A stretch of 64,000 bases of DNA from Enterobacteriaceae bacterium RIT691 (GCA_009668205.1 WJYM01000002.1:248001-312000), one strand, 5' to 3'. Counted from the first letter of the stretch, positions 20,908 to 30,939 are shown. Made by a program: numbers and translations. The notes: generated by a model from the letters alone, not told the origin.

Positions 20908-22140
20908 TCAGTACAGCAGACGAGCGCGAATCGTTCCCGGGATCGCCTTCATGCTCTGCAGCGCTTTTTCCGCCACATCTTCTTCCGCTTCGATATCAAT
21001 CACCACATAGCCCATCTGCGGCGTGGTTTGCAGATACTGGGCAGCAATGTTCACGCCCTGCTCAGCGAAGATCTGGTTGATGGCCGTCAGCACACCAGGA
21101 CGGTTTTCGTGAATGTGCAGCAGACGGCGACCGCCGTGCAGCGGCAGCGACACTTCCGGGAAGTTGACCGCGGAGAGCGTAGAACCGTTGTCGGAGTATT
21201 TGGACAGTTTACCCGCCACTTCCAGACCGATGTTTTCCTGCGCTTCCTGAGTGGAGCCACCGATATGCGGCGTCAGGATCACGTTATCAAACTCACACAG
21301 CGGTGATGTGAACGGATCGCTGTTAGTGGCAGGTTCGGTCGGGAAGACGTCGATAGCCGCGCCTGCCAGATGCTTACGCGCCAGCGCATCGCACAGGGCC
21401 GGAATATCAACCACGGTACCGCGAGCGGCGTTAATCAGCAGTGAACCCGGCTTCATCAGCGCCAGCTCTTCTGCACCCATCATGTTTTTGGTTGACGCGT
21501 TTTCCGGCACGTGCAGGCTGACCACGTCGCTCATGTTCAGCAGGTCAGAAAGATGCTGAACCTGAGTGGCATTGCCGAGCGGCAGTTTGTTCTCGATATC
21601 GTAGAAGAAGACGTGCATCCCCAGCGATTCCGCCAGAATGCCAAGCTGAGTACCGATATGGCCATAGCCGATGATACCGAGCTTTTTGCCGCGCGCTTCG
21701 AAGCTGCCCGCCGCCAGTTTATTCCAGATACCCCGGTGCGCTTTGGCGTTGGCTTCAGGAATGCCACGCAGCAGCAGCAGCAGTTCACCAATCACCAGCT
21801 CAGCCACAGAACGGGTATTTGAGAATGGCGCGTTGAACACCGGCACGCCGCGTTTTGCCGCCGCGTTCAGGTCTACCTGGTTGGTGCCGATACAGAAGCA
21901 GCCAATCGCCACCAGTTTTTCAGCGGCCTGGATAATATCCTCGGTCAACTGAGTACGGGAGCGCAGGCCGATGAAATGGGCATCACGGATCGACTCTTTC
22001 AGCTGCTCGGCGTCGAGCGCGCCTTTATGAAATTCAATGTTGGTATACCCTGCCGCACGAAGGCTATCGAGTGCTTTCTGATGCACGCCTTCCACCAGCA
22101 GAAACTTAATCTTGTCTTTTTCCAGTGATACCTTAGCCAT
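20908..22140 (-). CDS. serA: D-3-phosphoglycerate dehydrogenase
   Basis: 410 aa, same length as E. coli SerA. It oxidises 3-phosphoglycerate with NAD in the first step of serine synthesis. NAD-binding GYGHIGTQLGILAESLGM near residue 160; catalytic Arg in NAARGTVVD, Glu in DVFPTEP and His in LTPHIGGST. The C-terminal ACT domain (from about 335, HENRPGVLTAINQIF) binds serine for feedback inhibition. A CRP-like site lies about 200 nt upstream. Confidence 0.98.
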   Translation of the reverse strand: MAKVSLEKDKIKFLLVEGVHQKALDSLRAAGYTNIEFHKGALDAEQLKESIRDAHFIGLRSRTQLTEDIIQAAEKLVAIGCFCIGTNQVDLNAAAKRGVPVFNAPFSNTRSVAELVIGELLLLLRGIPEANAKAHRGIWNKLAAGSFEARGKKLGIIGYGHIGTQLGILAESLGMHVFFYDIENKLPLGNATQVQHLSDLLNMSDVVSLHVPENASTKNMMGAEELALMKPGSLLINAARGTVVDIPALCDALARKHLAGAAIDVFPTEPATNSDPFTSPLCEFDNVILTPHIGGSTQEAQENIGLEVAGKLSKYSDNGSTLSAVNFPEVSLPLHGGRRLLHIHENRPGVLTAINQIFAEQGVNIAAQYLQTTPQMGYVVIDIEAEEDVAEKALQSMKAIPGTIRARLLY

Positions 22141-22335
22141 TTCCCCGCCCTGTCTGTCTTATCTCTGTGTTGTGGTGAACGAATGTCCACTACAGCAACA
22201 TATCAAAAAAAACTATCGCGGCAATATGAACGTTTGCGTCGGCGTGCTGAAGAAATGTCATTCAGCGGGAATTGGTAGCATAAAATGCTGGATGAAGAGA
22301 GCAGCGCAGTGTGTTAATCAGAAGCGGCGGATAAA

Positions 22336-22351
22336 TGTGACACAAGTCACC
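22336..22351. promoter_or_regulatory. Candidate CRP site upstream of serA
   Basis: TGTGA-N6-TCACC, one mismatch from the core consensus TGTGA-N6-TCACA, with A/T on the left flank. It lies about 195 nt before the serA start and just after the end of rpiA. E. coli serA is known to respond to CRP and Lrp, which supports the call. Confidence 0.5.
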
Positions 22352-22402
22352 GAATTTCACCTGGCGAAATTTTTTATGGGGGCCAGGGCGGCCCCCATCA
22401 GA

Positions 22403-23062
22403 TCATTTTACGATGGTTTTCACGCCATCGGCAGTCCCAATCAGCGCCACATCCGCACCACGATTCGCGAACAGACCGACGGTGACGACGCCCGGGATCC
22501 CATTGATGGCGTTTTCCAACGCAATAGCATCGAGGATTTCCAGACCATGAACGTCAAGGATAACGTTACCGTTATCGGTGACCACATTCTGGCGATACTC
22601 CGGACGACCGCCCAGTTTCACCAACTCGCGGGCCACGGCGCTACGAGCCATTGGAATGACTTCCACCGGCAGTGGGAATTTGCCCAGGATCGGAACCTGC
22701 TTGGAAGCATCAGCGATACAAATGAATTTATCCGCAACTGACGCAATGATCTTCTCACGCGTCAACGCAGCGCCGCCGCCTTTGATCATCTGCATGTGAT
22801 CGTTGATTTCGTCAGCGCCATCAACGTAGATCCCAAGACGATCCACTTCATTCAGATCAAACACGTGAATGCCTAAGCTTTTGAGCTTCTCGGTTGAAGC
22901 ATCCGAGCTGGATACCGCCCCTTCAATTTGCCCTTTCATGGTGCCCAGCGCATCAATAAAGTGTGCGGCGGTTGAGCCGGTGCCAACGCCCACGATGGTG
23001 CCCGGTTGTACGTATTGAAGTGCTGCCCAGCCAACTGCTTTTTTCAGTTCATCCTGCGTCAT
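22403..23062 (-). CDS. rpiA: Ribose-5-phosphate isomerase A
   Basis: 219 aa. It interconverts ribose-5-phosphate and ribulose-5-phosphate in the pentose phosphate pathway. Phosphate loop [13 protein letters not shown] at 25-37 and SSSDAS at 51-56; active-site Asp81, Asp84, Lys94 and Glu103 are all present ([20 protein letters not shown]). Located between serA and argP, divergent from argP. A GC-rich palindrome GGGGGCC / GGCCCCC at 22376-22398 follows the stop but lacks a downstream U-run. Confidence 0.97.
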   Translation of the reverse strand: MTQDELKKAVGWAALQYVQPGTIVGVGTGSTAAHFIDALGTMKGQIEGAVSSSDASTEKLKSLGIHVFDLNEVDRLGIYVDGADEINDHMQMIKGGGAALTREKIIASVADKFICIADASKQVPILGKFPLPVEVIPMARSAVARELVKLGGRPEYRQNVVTDNGNVILDVHGLEILDAIALENAINGIPGVVTVGLFANRGADVALIGTADGVKTIVK

Positions 23063-23222
23063 GATTTTTGCCTGTGAAGTGATGGGATGGGGCGCATTAT
23101 AGACTATTCATGTCAGAAATGTCCCTGTGAGGCCCCACGCGCTGCCCCCAATTTCGGCCTGTATCGAACGTAAAATTATGTCATAGTGCGGGTAACTATG
23201 AATTGAGGGTCAGTCAGAACAC

Positions 23223-24116
23223 ATGAAACGTCCGGACTACAGAACACTACAGGCGCTGGATGCGGTCATTCGGGAACGCGGTTTCGAGCGTGCTGCACAA
23301 AAACTGTGTATCACCCAGTCCGCCGTCTCTCAGCGCATCAAACAGCTGGAAAACATGTTCGGACAACCGCTGCTGGTACGAACCGTTCCCCCGCGCCCAA
23401 CCGAGCAAGGGCAGAAGCTGCTGGCGCTGCTTCGTCAGGTGGAGCTGCTGGAAGAGGAGTGGCTGGGTGATGAGCAAACCGGTTCAACCCCGCTGCTGCT
23501 GTCGCTGGCGGTCAACGCCGACAGTCTGGCAACCTGGCTTCTGCCCGCACTGTCTGCCGTGCTCTCCGATTCCCCGATCCGCCTGAATATCCAGGTGGAA
23601 GATGAAACCCGTACTCAGGAACGCCTGCGTCGGGGCGAAGTGGTTGGCGCGGTGAGTATTCAACCGCAGGCACTGCCAAGCTGCCTGGTCGATCAGCTCG
23701 GCGCACTCGACTATTTGTTTGTTGCCTCGAAATCCTTTGCTCAACGTTACTTCCCGAACGGCGTTACGCGCTCGGCCCTGCTGAAAGCCCCGGTGGTGGC
23801 ATTCGACCATCTGGACGATATGCATCAGGCCTTTCTGCAGCAGCACTTCGATCTGCCGCCGGGCAGCGTGCCCTGCCACATCGTTAACTCTTCGGAAGCC
23901 TTTGTGCAGTTAGCCCGCCAGGGCACCACCTGCTGTATGATCCCGCATCTGCAGATTGAGCGGGAACTGGCGAACGGTGAGTTGATTGATTTGACGCCCG
24001 GATTGTTCCAGCGAAGGATGCTCTACTGGCACCGTTTCGCGCCGGAGAGCCGCATGATGCGTCGGGTGACGGATGCACTACTGGAATATGGCCACAAGGT
24101 GCTGCGCCAGAACTAA
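23223..24116 (+). CDS. argP: ArgP (IciA), LysR-family regulator
   Basis: 297 aa. N-terminal winged helix ([25 protein letters not shown], residues 14-38) and a C-terminal substrate-binding-protein-like domain. In E. coli it activates argO with arginine and is held inactive by lysine; it also controls lysine genes and dnaA, and was called IciA for inhibiting initiation at oriC. argO, its main target, lies about 900 nt downstream on the other strand. Ends in a strong bidirectional terminator. Confidence 0.96.
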   Translation: MKRPDYRTLQALDAVIRERGFERAAQKLCITQSAVSQRIKQLENMFGQPLLVRTVPPRPTEQGQKLLALLRQVELLEEEWLGDEQTGSTPLLLSLAVNADSLATWLLPALSAVLSDSPIRLNIQVEDETRTQERLRRGEVVGAVSIQPQALPSCLVDQLGALDYLFVASKSFAQRYFPNGVTRSALLKAPVVAFDHLDDMHQAFLQQHFDLPPGSVPCHIVNSSEAFVQLARQGTTCCMIPHLQIERELANGELIDLTPGLFQRRMLYWHRFAPESRMMRRVTDALLEYGHKVLRQN

Positions 24117-24143
24117 AAAAAGCCGGGTTATCCCGGCTTTTTT
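24115..24143. terminator. Bidirectional terminator between argP and yggE
   Basis: A-run, then stem AAGCCGGG / CCCGGCTT with loop TTAT, then a T-run. It serves both convergent genes. Confidence 0.9.
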
Positions 24144-24171
24144 ATGACTCACTACGGCCTGGCGGCGTGTA

Positions 24172-24921
24172 TTACTGCGCCGTCTTCGCTGGTTCAGCCG
24201 CTTTCTGGGTCTGGGCAGGCTCCAGCTGGAACACGACATCCACCTGATCGTCAAACTGGATAGTCGGCTGCTCGTAGGTTTCCTGCGCGGAAGGGGCTGC
24301 CGCGGCATCCGCCTTCATCATCCGCACCATCGGGCTCGGCTGATAGTTAGAAACGTGGTAGCGCACGCTATAGACCGGCCCCAGCTTGGCATTAAAGCCT
24401 GACGCCAGCGCCTGCGCCTGATGAACGGCATCATCAATCGCCGCTTTACGGGCTTTATCTTTGTACTGGTCGGGTTGCGCAACGCCCAGTGAAACAGAGC
24501 GAATTTCATTGAGACCCGCTTTCAGCGCGCCGTCCAGCAGGGAGTTCAGCTTATCCAGCTGACGCAGCGTCACTTCAACGGTACGCACGGCACGGTAGCC
24601 TTTCAGAACGCTTTTGCCATTCTGGTAGTCATAGTCCGGCTGGGTACGCAGGTTTGCAGAGCTGATGTCTTTTTTCGTAACGCCGTTTTGCTCAAGGAAA
24701 GAGAGATATTGCGCAACGCGGTCATCGGCCTGTTTTTTTGCCGAAGCGGCATCTTTCGCCGCCACGTTCACTTCAATCGCCAGGGTGGCGATATCCGGTA
24801 CAGCATCCACGCTCGCGGTCCCGGAGGTAACAATGTGCGGACTGTCCGGCAACTCATTTGCCTGTACAGCCATTGCACTGAATCCCACTAACGCCGCCAG
24901 GGCCATCACTTTAAATTTCAC
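24172..24921 (-). CDS. yggE: YggE, SIMPL-domain periplasmic protein
   Basis: 249 aa with a clear signal peptide (MKFKVMALAALVGFSAMA, cut after VQA) and a SIMPL/DUF541 domain from about residue 30 to 215. The tail is rich in Ala, Pro, Thr and Gln. E. coli YggE reduces oxidative stress from monoamines when overproduced; the mechanism is unknown. Located between argP and argO as in E. coli. Confidence 0.94.
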   Translation of the reverse strand: MKFKVMALAALVGFSAMAVQANELPDSPHIVTSGTASVDAVPDIATLAIEVNVAAKDAASAKKQADDRVAQYLSFLEQNGVTKKDISSANLRTQPDYDYQNGKSVLKGYRAVRTVEVTLRQLDKLNSLLDGALKAGLNEIRSVSLGVAQPDQYKDKARKAAIDDAVHQAQALASGFNAKLGPVYSVRYHVSNYQPSPMVRMMKADAAAAPSAQETYEQPTIQFDDQVDVVFQLEPAQTQKAAEPAKTAQ

Positions 24922-25026
24922 CGTCGTTCCTCCTTGTTACGTATTCACCCGAAACAGGGCGCATGCCAGCAAGCTTAGCCTCTGAGGAATAAATGTCCAT
25001 AAGACAAGGCTTAGTTGCCTGTTCAC

Positions 25027-25662
25027 CTAGCTGAACAAGGCCTGAACATGAGAGATCCCCTCTTTCGCCAGCTGGAAGGCGATAAACCACATGACCACCC
25101 CAACCAGCAGGTTGATGATCCGCTGAGCACGCGAAGTACGCAGACGGGGAGCCAGCCAGGCGGCCAGCAGCGCCAGGCCGAAGAACCATAAAAATGAGGC
25201 ACTCACCGTCCCCAAGGCAAACCAGCGTTTCGGCTCTGCGTCCAGTTGACCGCCAAGACTGCCGAGCACCACGAAGGTATCAAGATAGACATGTGGGTTG
25301 AGCCACGTAACAGCAAGCATGGTGGCAATGATTTTCCAGCGCCCCTGCTTCATCACTTCTGCACTGGCAAGCTCGAGATTGCTGCCCATAGCGGTTTTCA
25401 ACGCACCAAACCCGTACCACAGTAAAAAGGCGACGCCACCCCAGGTCACCGCCGCCATCAGCCACGGCGACTGCATCAACAGCGCACTGCCGCCAAACAC
25501 ACCGGCACAGATCAACGCTAAGTCGCTGAGCGCACAAAGAAAGGCAATCATGATGTGGTATTGCCGACGAATGCCCTGGTTCATCACGAAAGCATTTTGT
25601 GGACCAAGCGGTAGGATCATCGCAGCACCAAGGGCAAGCCCTTGAAAATAATAAGATAACAC
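25027..25662 (-). CDS. argO: ArgO, L-arginine exporter
   Basis: 211-aa LysE-family exporter with about six transmembrane helices; the family signature [19 protein letters not shown] is at residues 12-30. It exports arginine and canavanine and is activated by ArgP, whose gene is next to it. Start is a GTG at 25662, which gives the length of the E. coli protein. A perfect palindrome lies about 85 nt upstream. Confidence 0.95.
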   Translation of the reverse strand: MLSYYFQGLALGAAMILPLGPQNAFVMNQGIRRQYHIMIAFLCALSDLALICAGVFGGSALLMQSPWLMAAVTWGGVAFLLWYGFGALKTAMGSNLELASAEVMKQGRWKIIATMLAVTWLNPHVYLDTFVVLGSLGGQLDAEPKRWFALGTVSASFLWFFGLALLAAWLAPRLRTSRAQRIINLLVGVVMWFIAFQLAKEGISHVQALFS

Positions 25663-25744
25663 AGTGAATATCTCGCTTCATGTCAGAATATGACGAGACT
25701 ATAGCGCGTGAAAATCATTAGATGAAATGGATTATTTTAATAGG

Positions 25745-25763
25745 TTATTAGACTATCTAATAA
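25745..25763. promoter_or_regulatory. Perfect 8-3-8 palindrome in the argO upstream region
   Basis: TTATTAGA-CTA-TCTAATAA, AT-rich and fully symmetric, between divergent argO and the TRAP-type binding protein gene. ArgP and other LysR proteins bind AT-rich dyads of this sort, so an ArgP contact at argO is a reasonable guess. Confidence 0.4.
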
Positions 25764-25866
25764 CGAGCCACTGAGCACGGTCTGCATATTCATTCATTGC
25801 CTGTGCGTTATACTGCATTTTATTACCACAGGCCGGATCCTTCTCTCCCGTGTTCAAGGACAGATC

Positions 25867-26895
25867 ATGAAATTAAAGGTATTTTTTGCAGCCGCCTTGT
25901 TGTGCGTTGTGCATACCACCCTGGCGGAAACGGTACTTCGCTATACCGATCACGAACCGCTCGGCAATATGCGTACGAAGCTTATCAACGACGTTTTCTT
26001 CAAAGCCATTGAACAGGAATCGCAGAGCCGAATTCGGGTAGAGGCTCACTGGAATGGCGAACTGTCCGTCAGCTATGATGCCCTTAAAACGATCGGCGAA
26101 GGTCAAAAAGCGGATATCGGGATTGTGGTACCGGAGTACACCCCGGAGCAGCTTCCGCGATTTCAGATTTTTAAAAGCTTTCCACTCGGACCTGATAATG
26201 GCGAGAAACAGGTTCAATTTTTCCATAACGTCTTCGCGACGATACCGCAGTTTTCTGCCGAACTGGCGGCCAATAATCTGGTCAATCTGCAGTTTTTCCT
26301 GGGATATCCGGCGGCCTTTTTCTCGACAACCCCCTCTCTAAAATATGATGACCTCAAAAACACCACCTGGCGAACTGCCAGCTTCTGGCATCAGTCCTAT
26401 TTAGAAAATGCCGGCGCGAAGGTCGTTAAGATGCCGTGGAATGAAAAAATAACTGAGGCTCTGCGAGAGGGGAAACTCAACGGGTTATTCGTGAATCTCG
26501 ACAGCGGCGATGATATTAAAGCCTGGCAGGCAGCGAAAAACATTGGGGTATCACAACGCCTGTGGCTTGGGCACGTCTATTTGCTGGTGATGAACAAAGC
26601 GCTGTGGGAAAGTCTGACACCTCAGGATAAAGCGGCCATTCAGCGGGCCGCGGCACGAACCGAAAAAATCCTGGGTTCGACGCTGGATACCCGCCTCACT
26701 GACATGGTCAGTAACATGAACACCCACGGTGCCGATGCTCATTATCTGACGCCTCGTGAGCTTGAGAGCTGGCAAAGTATCAGTCATTACCAGGCCGTTC
26801 AGGCGGATTGGATAACCCAACAGCAAGCTAAAGGTATAACGAACATCGCCGAGGTGCTAGACGCCGTTCAGGCTCAACTTAAGGCGGTTGAATAA
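25867..26895 (+). CDS. TRAP-type (DctP family) periplasmic solute-binding protein, orphan
   Basis: 342 aa with a signal peptide (MKLKVFFAAALLCVVHTTLA) and the fold order of DctP proteins: ETVLRYTDHEPLGNMRTKL at the mature N-terminus, an IGIVVPEYTPEQLPRFQ segment and the hinge DDLKNTTWRTASFWHQ, where TRAP proteins usually carry a ligand-binding Arg. The SD AAGGACAG is well placed. No DctQ or DctM membrane subunit is nearby, so the protein either shares a transporter encoded elsewhere or acts as a sensor. Substrate unknown; a carboxylate would fit the family. It occupies the gap between argO and mscS, where E. coli has nothing. Confidence 0.82.
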   Translation: MKLKVFFAAALLCVVHTTLAETVLRYTDHEPLGNMRTKLINDVFFKAIEQESQSRIRVEAHWNGELSVSYDALKTIGEGQKADIGIVVPEYTPEQLPRFQIFKSFPLGPDNGEKQVQFFHNVFATIPQFSAELAANNLVNLQFFLGYPAAFFSTTPSLKYDDLKNTTWRTASFWHQSYLENAGAKVVKMPWNEKITEALREGKLNGLFVNLDSGDDIKAWQAAKNIGVSQRLWLGHVYLLVMNKALWESLTPQDKAAIQRAAARTEKILGSTLDTRLTDMVSNMNTHGADAHYLTPRELESWQSISHYQAVQADWITQQQAKGITNIAEVLDAVQAQLKAVE

Positions 26896-26931
26896 TCACA
26901 AGCGCGCTGTGTTTCGTTCTGCACGCTGCGC

Positions 26932-27252
26932 TCAGTGATTGTTCACATCAGTCCAGTCGAGATTTAGCGTGAACCCCTCGCCGGATTTATCCAGCGTCAC
27001 CTGATAGCCCGATTCCCGAAACGGGTTCATGACCTTTTCCAACTCAGCGTTATTCTCTTCCTGAGAGAGAAGCGGGAATTTCTCTTTGGAAAAGAAACCG
27101 GAAACAACGCCCTGCTTATGCCTTTTAGGTTCCCGCAATAGCCCCACGAGATGCCCGGCAACCAGCTTTTTTTCGTTTTCGGTGCGCTGAGTCAAATCAG
27201 AACGGTGCTTCTTGTAAGTCTGGTGCAATAAGTACGCTTTCGGAATAAACAT
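26932..27252 (-). CDS. Hypothetical protein, unknown family
   Basis: 106 aa, charged and probably cytosolic, no signal peptide or membrane segment. Basic first half (HQTYKKHRSDLTQRTENEKK) and acidic end (LNLDWTDVNNH). I do not recognise it. The ATG has no good SD, and the open frame continues about 16 codons upstream without another start, so it could be the remnant of a longer gene. Convergent with the TRAP-type gene. Confidence 0.5.
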   Translation of the reverse strand: MFIPKAYLLHQTYKKHRSDLTQRTENEKKLVAGHLVGLLREPKRHKQGVVSGFFSKEKFPLLSQEENNAELEKVMNPFRESGYQVTLDKSGEGFTLNLDWTDVNNH

Positions 27253-27299
27253 GTAGTCTACTGTGATGAATGATTTGCAGAAAAGTGTGCAGCGGAAAT

Positions 27300-27524
27300 T
27301 CAGGGGTGAATCTCTGTGCCTTTAAGGTGAGAGTTTACTGGCTTTGAGGCACGGCGGGTATTGCAGCCACCAGCTTTATCAATACAGAAATAAATTTTCA
27401 GCTGTTCTCCACAGGCGCAACGACACGCTAAATTTTGTCCATTTGCATCAGAATGTTGGCAGCATCGCGGGCAAAAAAATAGCTTCCCTGTGGAAGCTAT
27501 TTTGGTTTGTCTAAACGATGACAT
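27300..27524 (-). CDS. Possible small zinc-ribbon protein
   Basis: 74-aa frame with a cysteine pattern typical of zinc binding (CPRCC, then CRCACGEQ, then FCIDKAGGC). However, its first 20 codons contain the mscS terminator hairpin and there is no SD at the ATG, so the N-terminus is doubtful. It may be a real short protein starting further in, or chance. Confidence 0.3.
   Translation of the reverse strand: MSSFRQTKIASTGKLFFCPRCCQHSDANGQNLACRCACGEQLKIYFCIDKAGGCNTRRASKPVNSHLKGTEIHP
27473..27502 (-). terminator. Intrinsic terminator of mscS
   Basis: On the minus strand, AATAGCTTCC and GGAAGCTATT pair around a 4-nt loop and are followed by a run of seven or more U. It lies 47 nt after the mscS stop. 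Confidence 0.85.
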
Positions 27525-27548
27525 CAGTCACCACGGTACGCGGCTTGA

Positions 27549-28412
27549 TTATGCCGCTTCATCCTGTGTTTTTACCTGCTTCATATGCACATCCATCTGT
27601 GGATGGGGGAAGCGGATTCCGTTGGCATCAAAGTCGCGTTTGATCTGTTCCAGCACATCCCAATAAACGTTTTGCAGATCGCTGCTTTTGCTCCAGGTAC
27701 GCACCACGAAATTGATAGCAGAAGGCGTCAACTCATTCAGACGGACGGTCAGTTCACGATCTTTGATAATGCGCTCATCAGACCCAATAATCGAGGTCAG
27801 CAGGCGCTTCACATCGTCGATATCAGAATCATGGGCCACACCAATAATCCATTCGTTACGGCGCACCGGTTCGCGAGAAAAGTTAATGATGTTTCCGGCG
27901 ATGATTTTACCGTTTGGGATAACCACAATTTTGCCATCCACGGAACGCATCGTGGTGGAGAAGATCTGCACGTTCAGAACGGTCCCCGCGACGCCGCCAA
28001 GGTCTACATACTCACCCGCGCGGAAAGGACGGAACATCACCAACAGTACACCCGCGGCCAGGTTCGACAGTGACCCCTGAAGGGCCAGACCAACCGCCAA
28101 GCCCGCGGCACCGAGAACCGCAATCACGGAAGCGGTCTGCACGCCAACGCGGCCCAGTGCGGCAATCAACGTAAAGGCGATGATGGCATAACGCACCATC
28201 GCAGACAGGAAATCTGCTACGGTGGCATCAATCTGACGCGCACGCATTAAGCGATTTACCGCATTGGACACGACACGCGCCACGATCATCCCGACGATAA
28301 CAATGGCAATCGCGGCGACGATATTCACCACATAGCTCAACAGCAACGCCTGATTTGCCACCAGCCATGAACCGGCGTGATTAATACTGTCGACAACGTT
28401 TAAATCTTCCAT
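27549..28412 (-). CDS. mscS: MscS, small-conductance mechanosensitive channel
   Basis: 287 aa (E. coli 286). It opens under membrane tension during osmotic downshock. Three N-terminal transmembrane helices, with the pore helix [19 protein letters not shown] showing the Gly/Ala packing pattern, then the cytoplasmic beta domain ([16 protein letters not shown]) and the cage. The ATG at 28412 with AAGGAT before it gives [11 protein letters not shown] as in E. coli; an upstream in-frame ATG is not used. Downstream of fbaA with a terminator between. Confidence 0.97.
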   Translation of the reverse strand: MEDLNVVDSINHAGSWLVANQALLLSYVVNIVAAIAIVIVGMIVARVVSNAVNRLMRARQIDATVADFLSAMVRYAIIAFTLIAALGRVGVQTASVIAVLGAAGLAVGLALQGSLSNLAAGVLLVMFRPFRAGEYVDLGGVAGTVLNVQIFSTTMRSVDGKIVVIPNGKIIAGNIINFSREPVRRNEWIIGVAHDSDIDDVKRLLTSIIGSDERIIKDRELTVRLNELTPSAINFVVRTWSKSSDLQNVYWDVLEQIKRDFDANGIRFPHPQMDVHMKQVKTQDEAA

Positions 28413-28552
28413 CCAAATATCCTTCTCACAACCCAAAAGGGAACACAAAATTCGACACACCTAAAAAAAGGCAGTGTGTTAAGGGTAAACAAGAATCGCC
28501 GAATATGCCAAACAGATCACAGAATTAAGTCAATTTATGCCGTTGAAAAGCA

Positions 28553-28580
28553 ATAAAAAAGCCCGCTATTAAGCGGGCTT
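28553..28580 (-). terminator. Intrinsic terminator of fbaA
   Basis: On the minus strand, GCCCGCTT / AAT / AGCGGGC is followed by TTTTTT. It lies about 25 nt after the fbaA stop. Confidence 0.88.
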
Positions 28581-28603
28581 AGGGCAAAACTGGCTTTCAG
28601 AAA

Positions 28604-29683
28604 TTACAGAACGTCAACCGCGTTCAGTTCTTTGAATGCCTGCTCCAGACGAGTAATCATAGAGGTCTGAGCTGCGCGCAGCCATACGCGTGGATCGTAG
28701 TATTTCTTGTTCGGCTGGTCGTCGCCTTTCGGGTTGCCCAGCTGACCCTGCAGGTAAGCTTCGTTGGTTTTGTAGTACTGCAGGATGCCGTCCCAGGTTG
28801 CCCACTGGGTATCGGTATCGATGTTCATTTTGATTACGCCGTAGCTTACGGAGTCTTTGATTTCCTGGGCAGAAGAACCGGAACCGCCGTGGAAGACGAA
28901 GTTCAGGCTGTTGTGCGGCAGGTTGTGTTTCTTGGAAACGTATTCCTGAGAATCACGCAGGATGGTCGGGGTCAGAACCACGTTACCTGGCTTGTAAACA
29001 CCGTGTACGTTACCGAAAGATGCTGCGATGGTGAAACGTGGGCTGATTGCGTTCAGCTTGGTGTACGCGTAATCAACGTCTTCTGGCTGGGTGTACAGTG
29101 CAGAAGCGTCCATGTGGCTGTTGTCCACGCCGTCTTCTTCACCGCCGGTGCAACCCAGTTCGATTTCCAGAGTCATGCCGATTTTGGACATGCGCGCCAG
29201 GTACTGGGAACAGATTTCGATGTTTTCTTCCAGAGACTCTTCGGACAGGTCAATCATGTGGGAAGAGAACAGTGGTTTGCCGGTAGCAGCAAAGTGTTTT
29301 TCACCTGCGTCCAGCAGACCGTCGATCCACGGCAGCAGTTTCTTCGCGCAGTGGTCAGTGTGCAGGATAACTGGAACACCGTAGTGCTCAGCCATCTGGT
29401 GAACGTGGTGTGCACCAGAGATTGCGCCCAGGATTGCAGCACCCTGAGGAACGTCAGTTTTTACGCCTTTACCTGCGATGAACGCAGCGCCGCCGTTAGA
29501 GAACTGAACGATAACTGGCGCTTTAGCTTTAGCAGCAGTTTCCAGAACGGCGTTGATAGAATCAGTACCAACACAGTTAACAGCTGGCAGAGCAAAGTTG
29601 TTTTCTTTTGCTACCTGGAAAACTTTCTGTACGTCGTCACCAGTGATGACGCCCGGTTTTACGAAATCAAAAATTTTAGACAT
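28604..29683 (-). CDS. fbaA: Class II fructose-bisphosphate aldolase
   Basis: 359-aa zinc aldolase of glycolysis and gluconeogenesis. Zinc ligands are in HTDHCAKK, NVHGVYKPGNV and VFHGGSGSS; the last also binds phosphate. Codon use is strongly biased, as in highly expressed genes, which produces long antisense frames. End of the epd-pgk-fbaA operon, with an attenuating hairpin between pgk and fbaA. Confidence 0.98.
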   Translation of the reverse strand: MSKIFDFVKPGVITGDDVQKVFQVAKENNFALPAVNCVGTDSINAVLETAAKAKAPVIVQFSNGGAAFIAGKGVKTDVPQGAAILGAISGAHHVHQMAEHYGVPVILHTDHCAKKLLPWIDGLLDAGEKHFAATGKPLFSSHMIDLSEESLEENIEICSQYLARMSKIGMTLEIELGCTGGEEDGVDNSHMDASALYTQPEDVDYAYTKLNAISPRFTIAASFGNVHGVYKPGNVVLTPTILRDSQEYVSKKHNLPHNSLNFVFHGGSGSSAQEIKDSVSYGVIKMNIDTDTQWATWDGILQYYKTNEAYLQGQLGNPKGDDQPNKKYYDPRVWLRAAQTSMITRLEQAFKELNAVDVL

Positions 29684-29740
29684 GTTACGTAGTCCTGTAT
29701 CTTCGGCCGAGAAAAAAAGATGCGAGCCTGATAGCGCGCT

Positions 29741-29766
29741 GAAAATTGGGCAGGTTTCCCTGCCCA
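29741..29766 (-). terminator. Hairpin between pgk and fbaA (attenuator or partial terminator)
   Basis: TGGGCAGG / CCTGCCCA with a GAAA-type loop on the minus strand, followed by ATTTTC. It could reduce readthrough from pgk, consistent with fbaA also having its own promoters in E. coli. Confidence 0.6.
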
Positions 29767-29775
29767 GATAAAAAC

Positions 29776-30939
29776 TTACTTCTTAGCGCGCTCTTCGAGC
29801 ATAGCGACTGCTGGCAGTACTTTGCCTTCCACGAATTCGAGGAATGCGCCGCCACCAGTAGAGATGTAGGAGATCTTGTCAGCAATACCGAACAGATCGA
29901 TGGCAGCCAGAGTATCGCCGCCACCTGCGATGGAGAACGCATCGCTGTCTGCAATCGCGTTAGCCACGATTTCGGTGCCTTTACGGAAGTTCGGGAATTC
30001 GAACACGCCAACCGGACCATTCCACAGAATAGTTTTGGCGTTTTTCAGGATTTCAGCCAGTTTCTGTGCAGAAACGTCGCCCAGGTCCAGAATCTGCTCT
30101 TCATCTTTGATGTCGTTTACAGATTTCAGGGTCGCAGCTGCGGTTTCAGAGAACTCAGTCGCTACGCGAACGTCAGTTGGAACCGGGATATCGCAAGTGG
30201 TCAGCAGACGTTTTGCTTCGTCAACCAGGTCAGCTTCGTACAGGGATTTACCCACGTTGTGGCCTTGAGCGGCAACGAAGGTGTTAGCGATACCACCGCC
30301 AACGATCAGCTGGTCAGCGATTTTGGACAGAGAGTCCAGCACGGTCAGTTTGGTAGAAACTTTAGAACCACCAACGATAGCGACCATTGGGCGAGCTGGG
30401 TTACCCAGCGCTTTGCCCAGAGCGTCCAGCTCAGCAGCCAGCAGCGGGCCTGCACAAGCAACGTCAGCAAATTTGCCGATGCCGTGGGTAGAAGCCTGCG
30501 CACGGTGAGCAGTACCGAAGGCGTCCATTACGAATACGTCGCACAGGGCAGCGTATTTCTTAGACAGTGCTTCGTCGTCTTTCTTTTCGCCTTTGTTAAA
30601 GCGAACGTTTTCCAGAACCACCAGCTCACCGGCAGCGATTTCAACGCCGTCCAGGTAGTCTTTAACCAGACGTACCGGATTAGACAGTTTGTCTTTCAGG
30701 TAGTTAACTACTGGCAGCAGAGAGAATTCTTCGTTGTATTCGCCTTCGGTCGGACGACCCAGGTGAGAAGTCACCATCACTTTAGCACCCTGTTTCAGGG
30801 CCATTTCGATGGTTGGCAGGGAAGCACGGATACGCGCATCGCTGGTTACTTTACCGTCTTTTACTGGAACGTTCAGATCGGCACGGATGAAAACGCGTTT
30901 ACCAGCCAGATCCAGATCGGTCATCTTAATTACAGACAT
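29776..30939 (-). CDS. pgk: Phosphoglycerate kinase
   Basis: 387 aa. It makes ATP from 1,3-bisphosphoglycerate. N-terminal substrate domain ([24 protein letters not shown]) and C-terminal nucleotide domain ([28 protein letters not shown]). Highly biased codons. Transcribed from epd across a 47-nt gap. Confidence 0.98.
   Translation of the reverse strand: MSVIKMTDLDLAGKRVFIRADLNVPVKDGKVTSDARIRASLPTIEMALKQGAKVMVTSHLGRPTEGEYNEEFSLLPVVNYLKDKLSNPVRLVKDYLDGVEIAAGELVVLENVRFNKGEKKDDEALSKKYAALCDVFVMDAFGTAHRAQASTHGIGKFADVACAGPLLAAELDALGKALGNPARPMVAIVGGSKVSTKLTVLDSLSKIADQLIVGGGIANTFVAAQGHNVGKSLYEADLVDEAKRLLTTCDIPVPTDVRVATEFSETAAATLKSVNDIKDEEQILDLGDVSAQKLAEILKNAKTILWNGPVGVFEFPNFRKGTEIVANAIADSDAFSIAGGGDTLAAIDLFGIADKISYISTGGGAFLEFVEGKVLPAVAMLEERAKK

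Noticed and set aside
22376..22398. GGGGGCC / GGCCCCC palindrome as the rpiA terminator
   Set aside because: The stem is strong, but on the rpiA strand it is followed by A residues rather than a U-run, so it does not meet the criteria for an intrinsic terminator.
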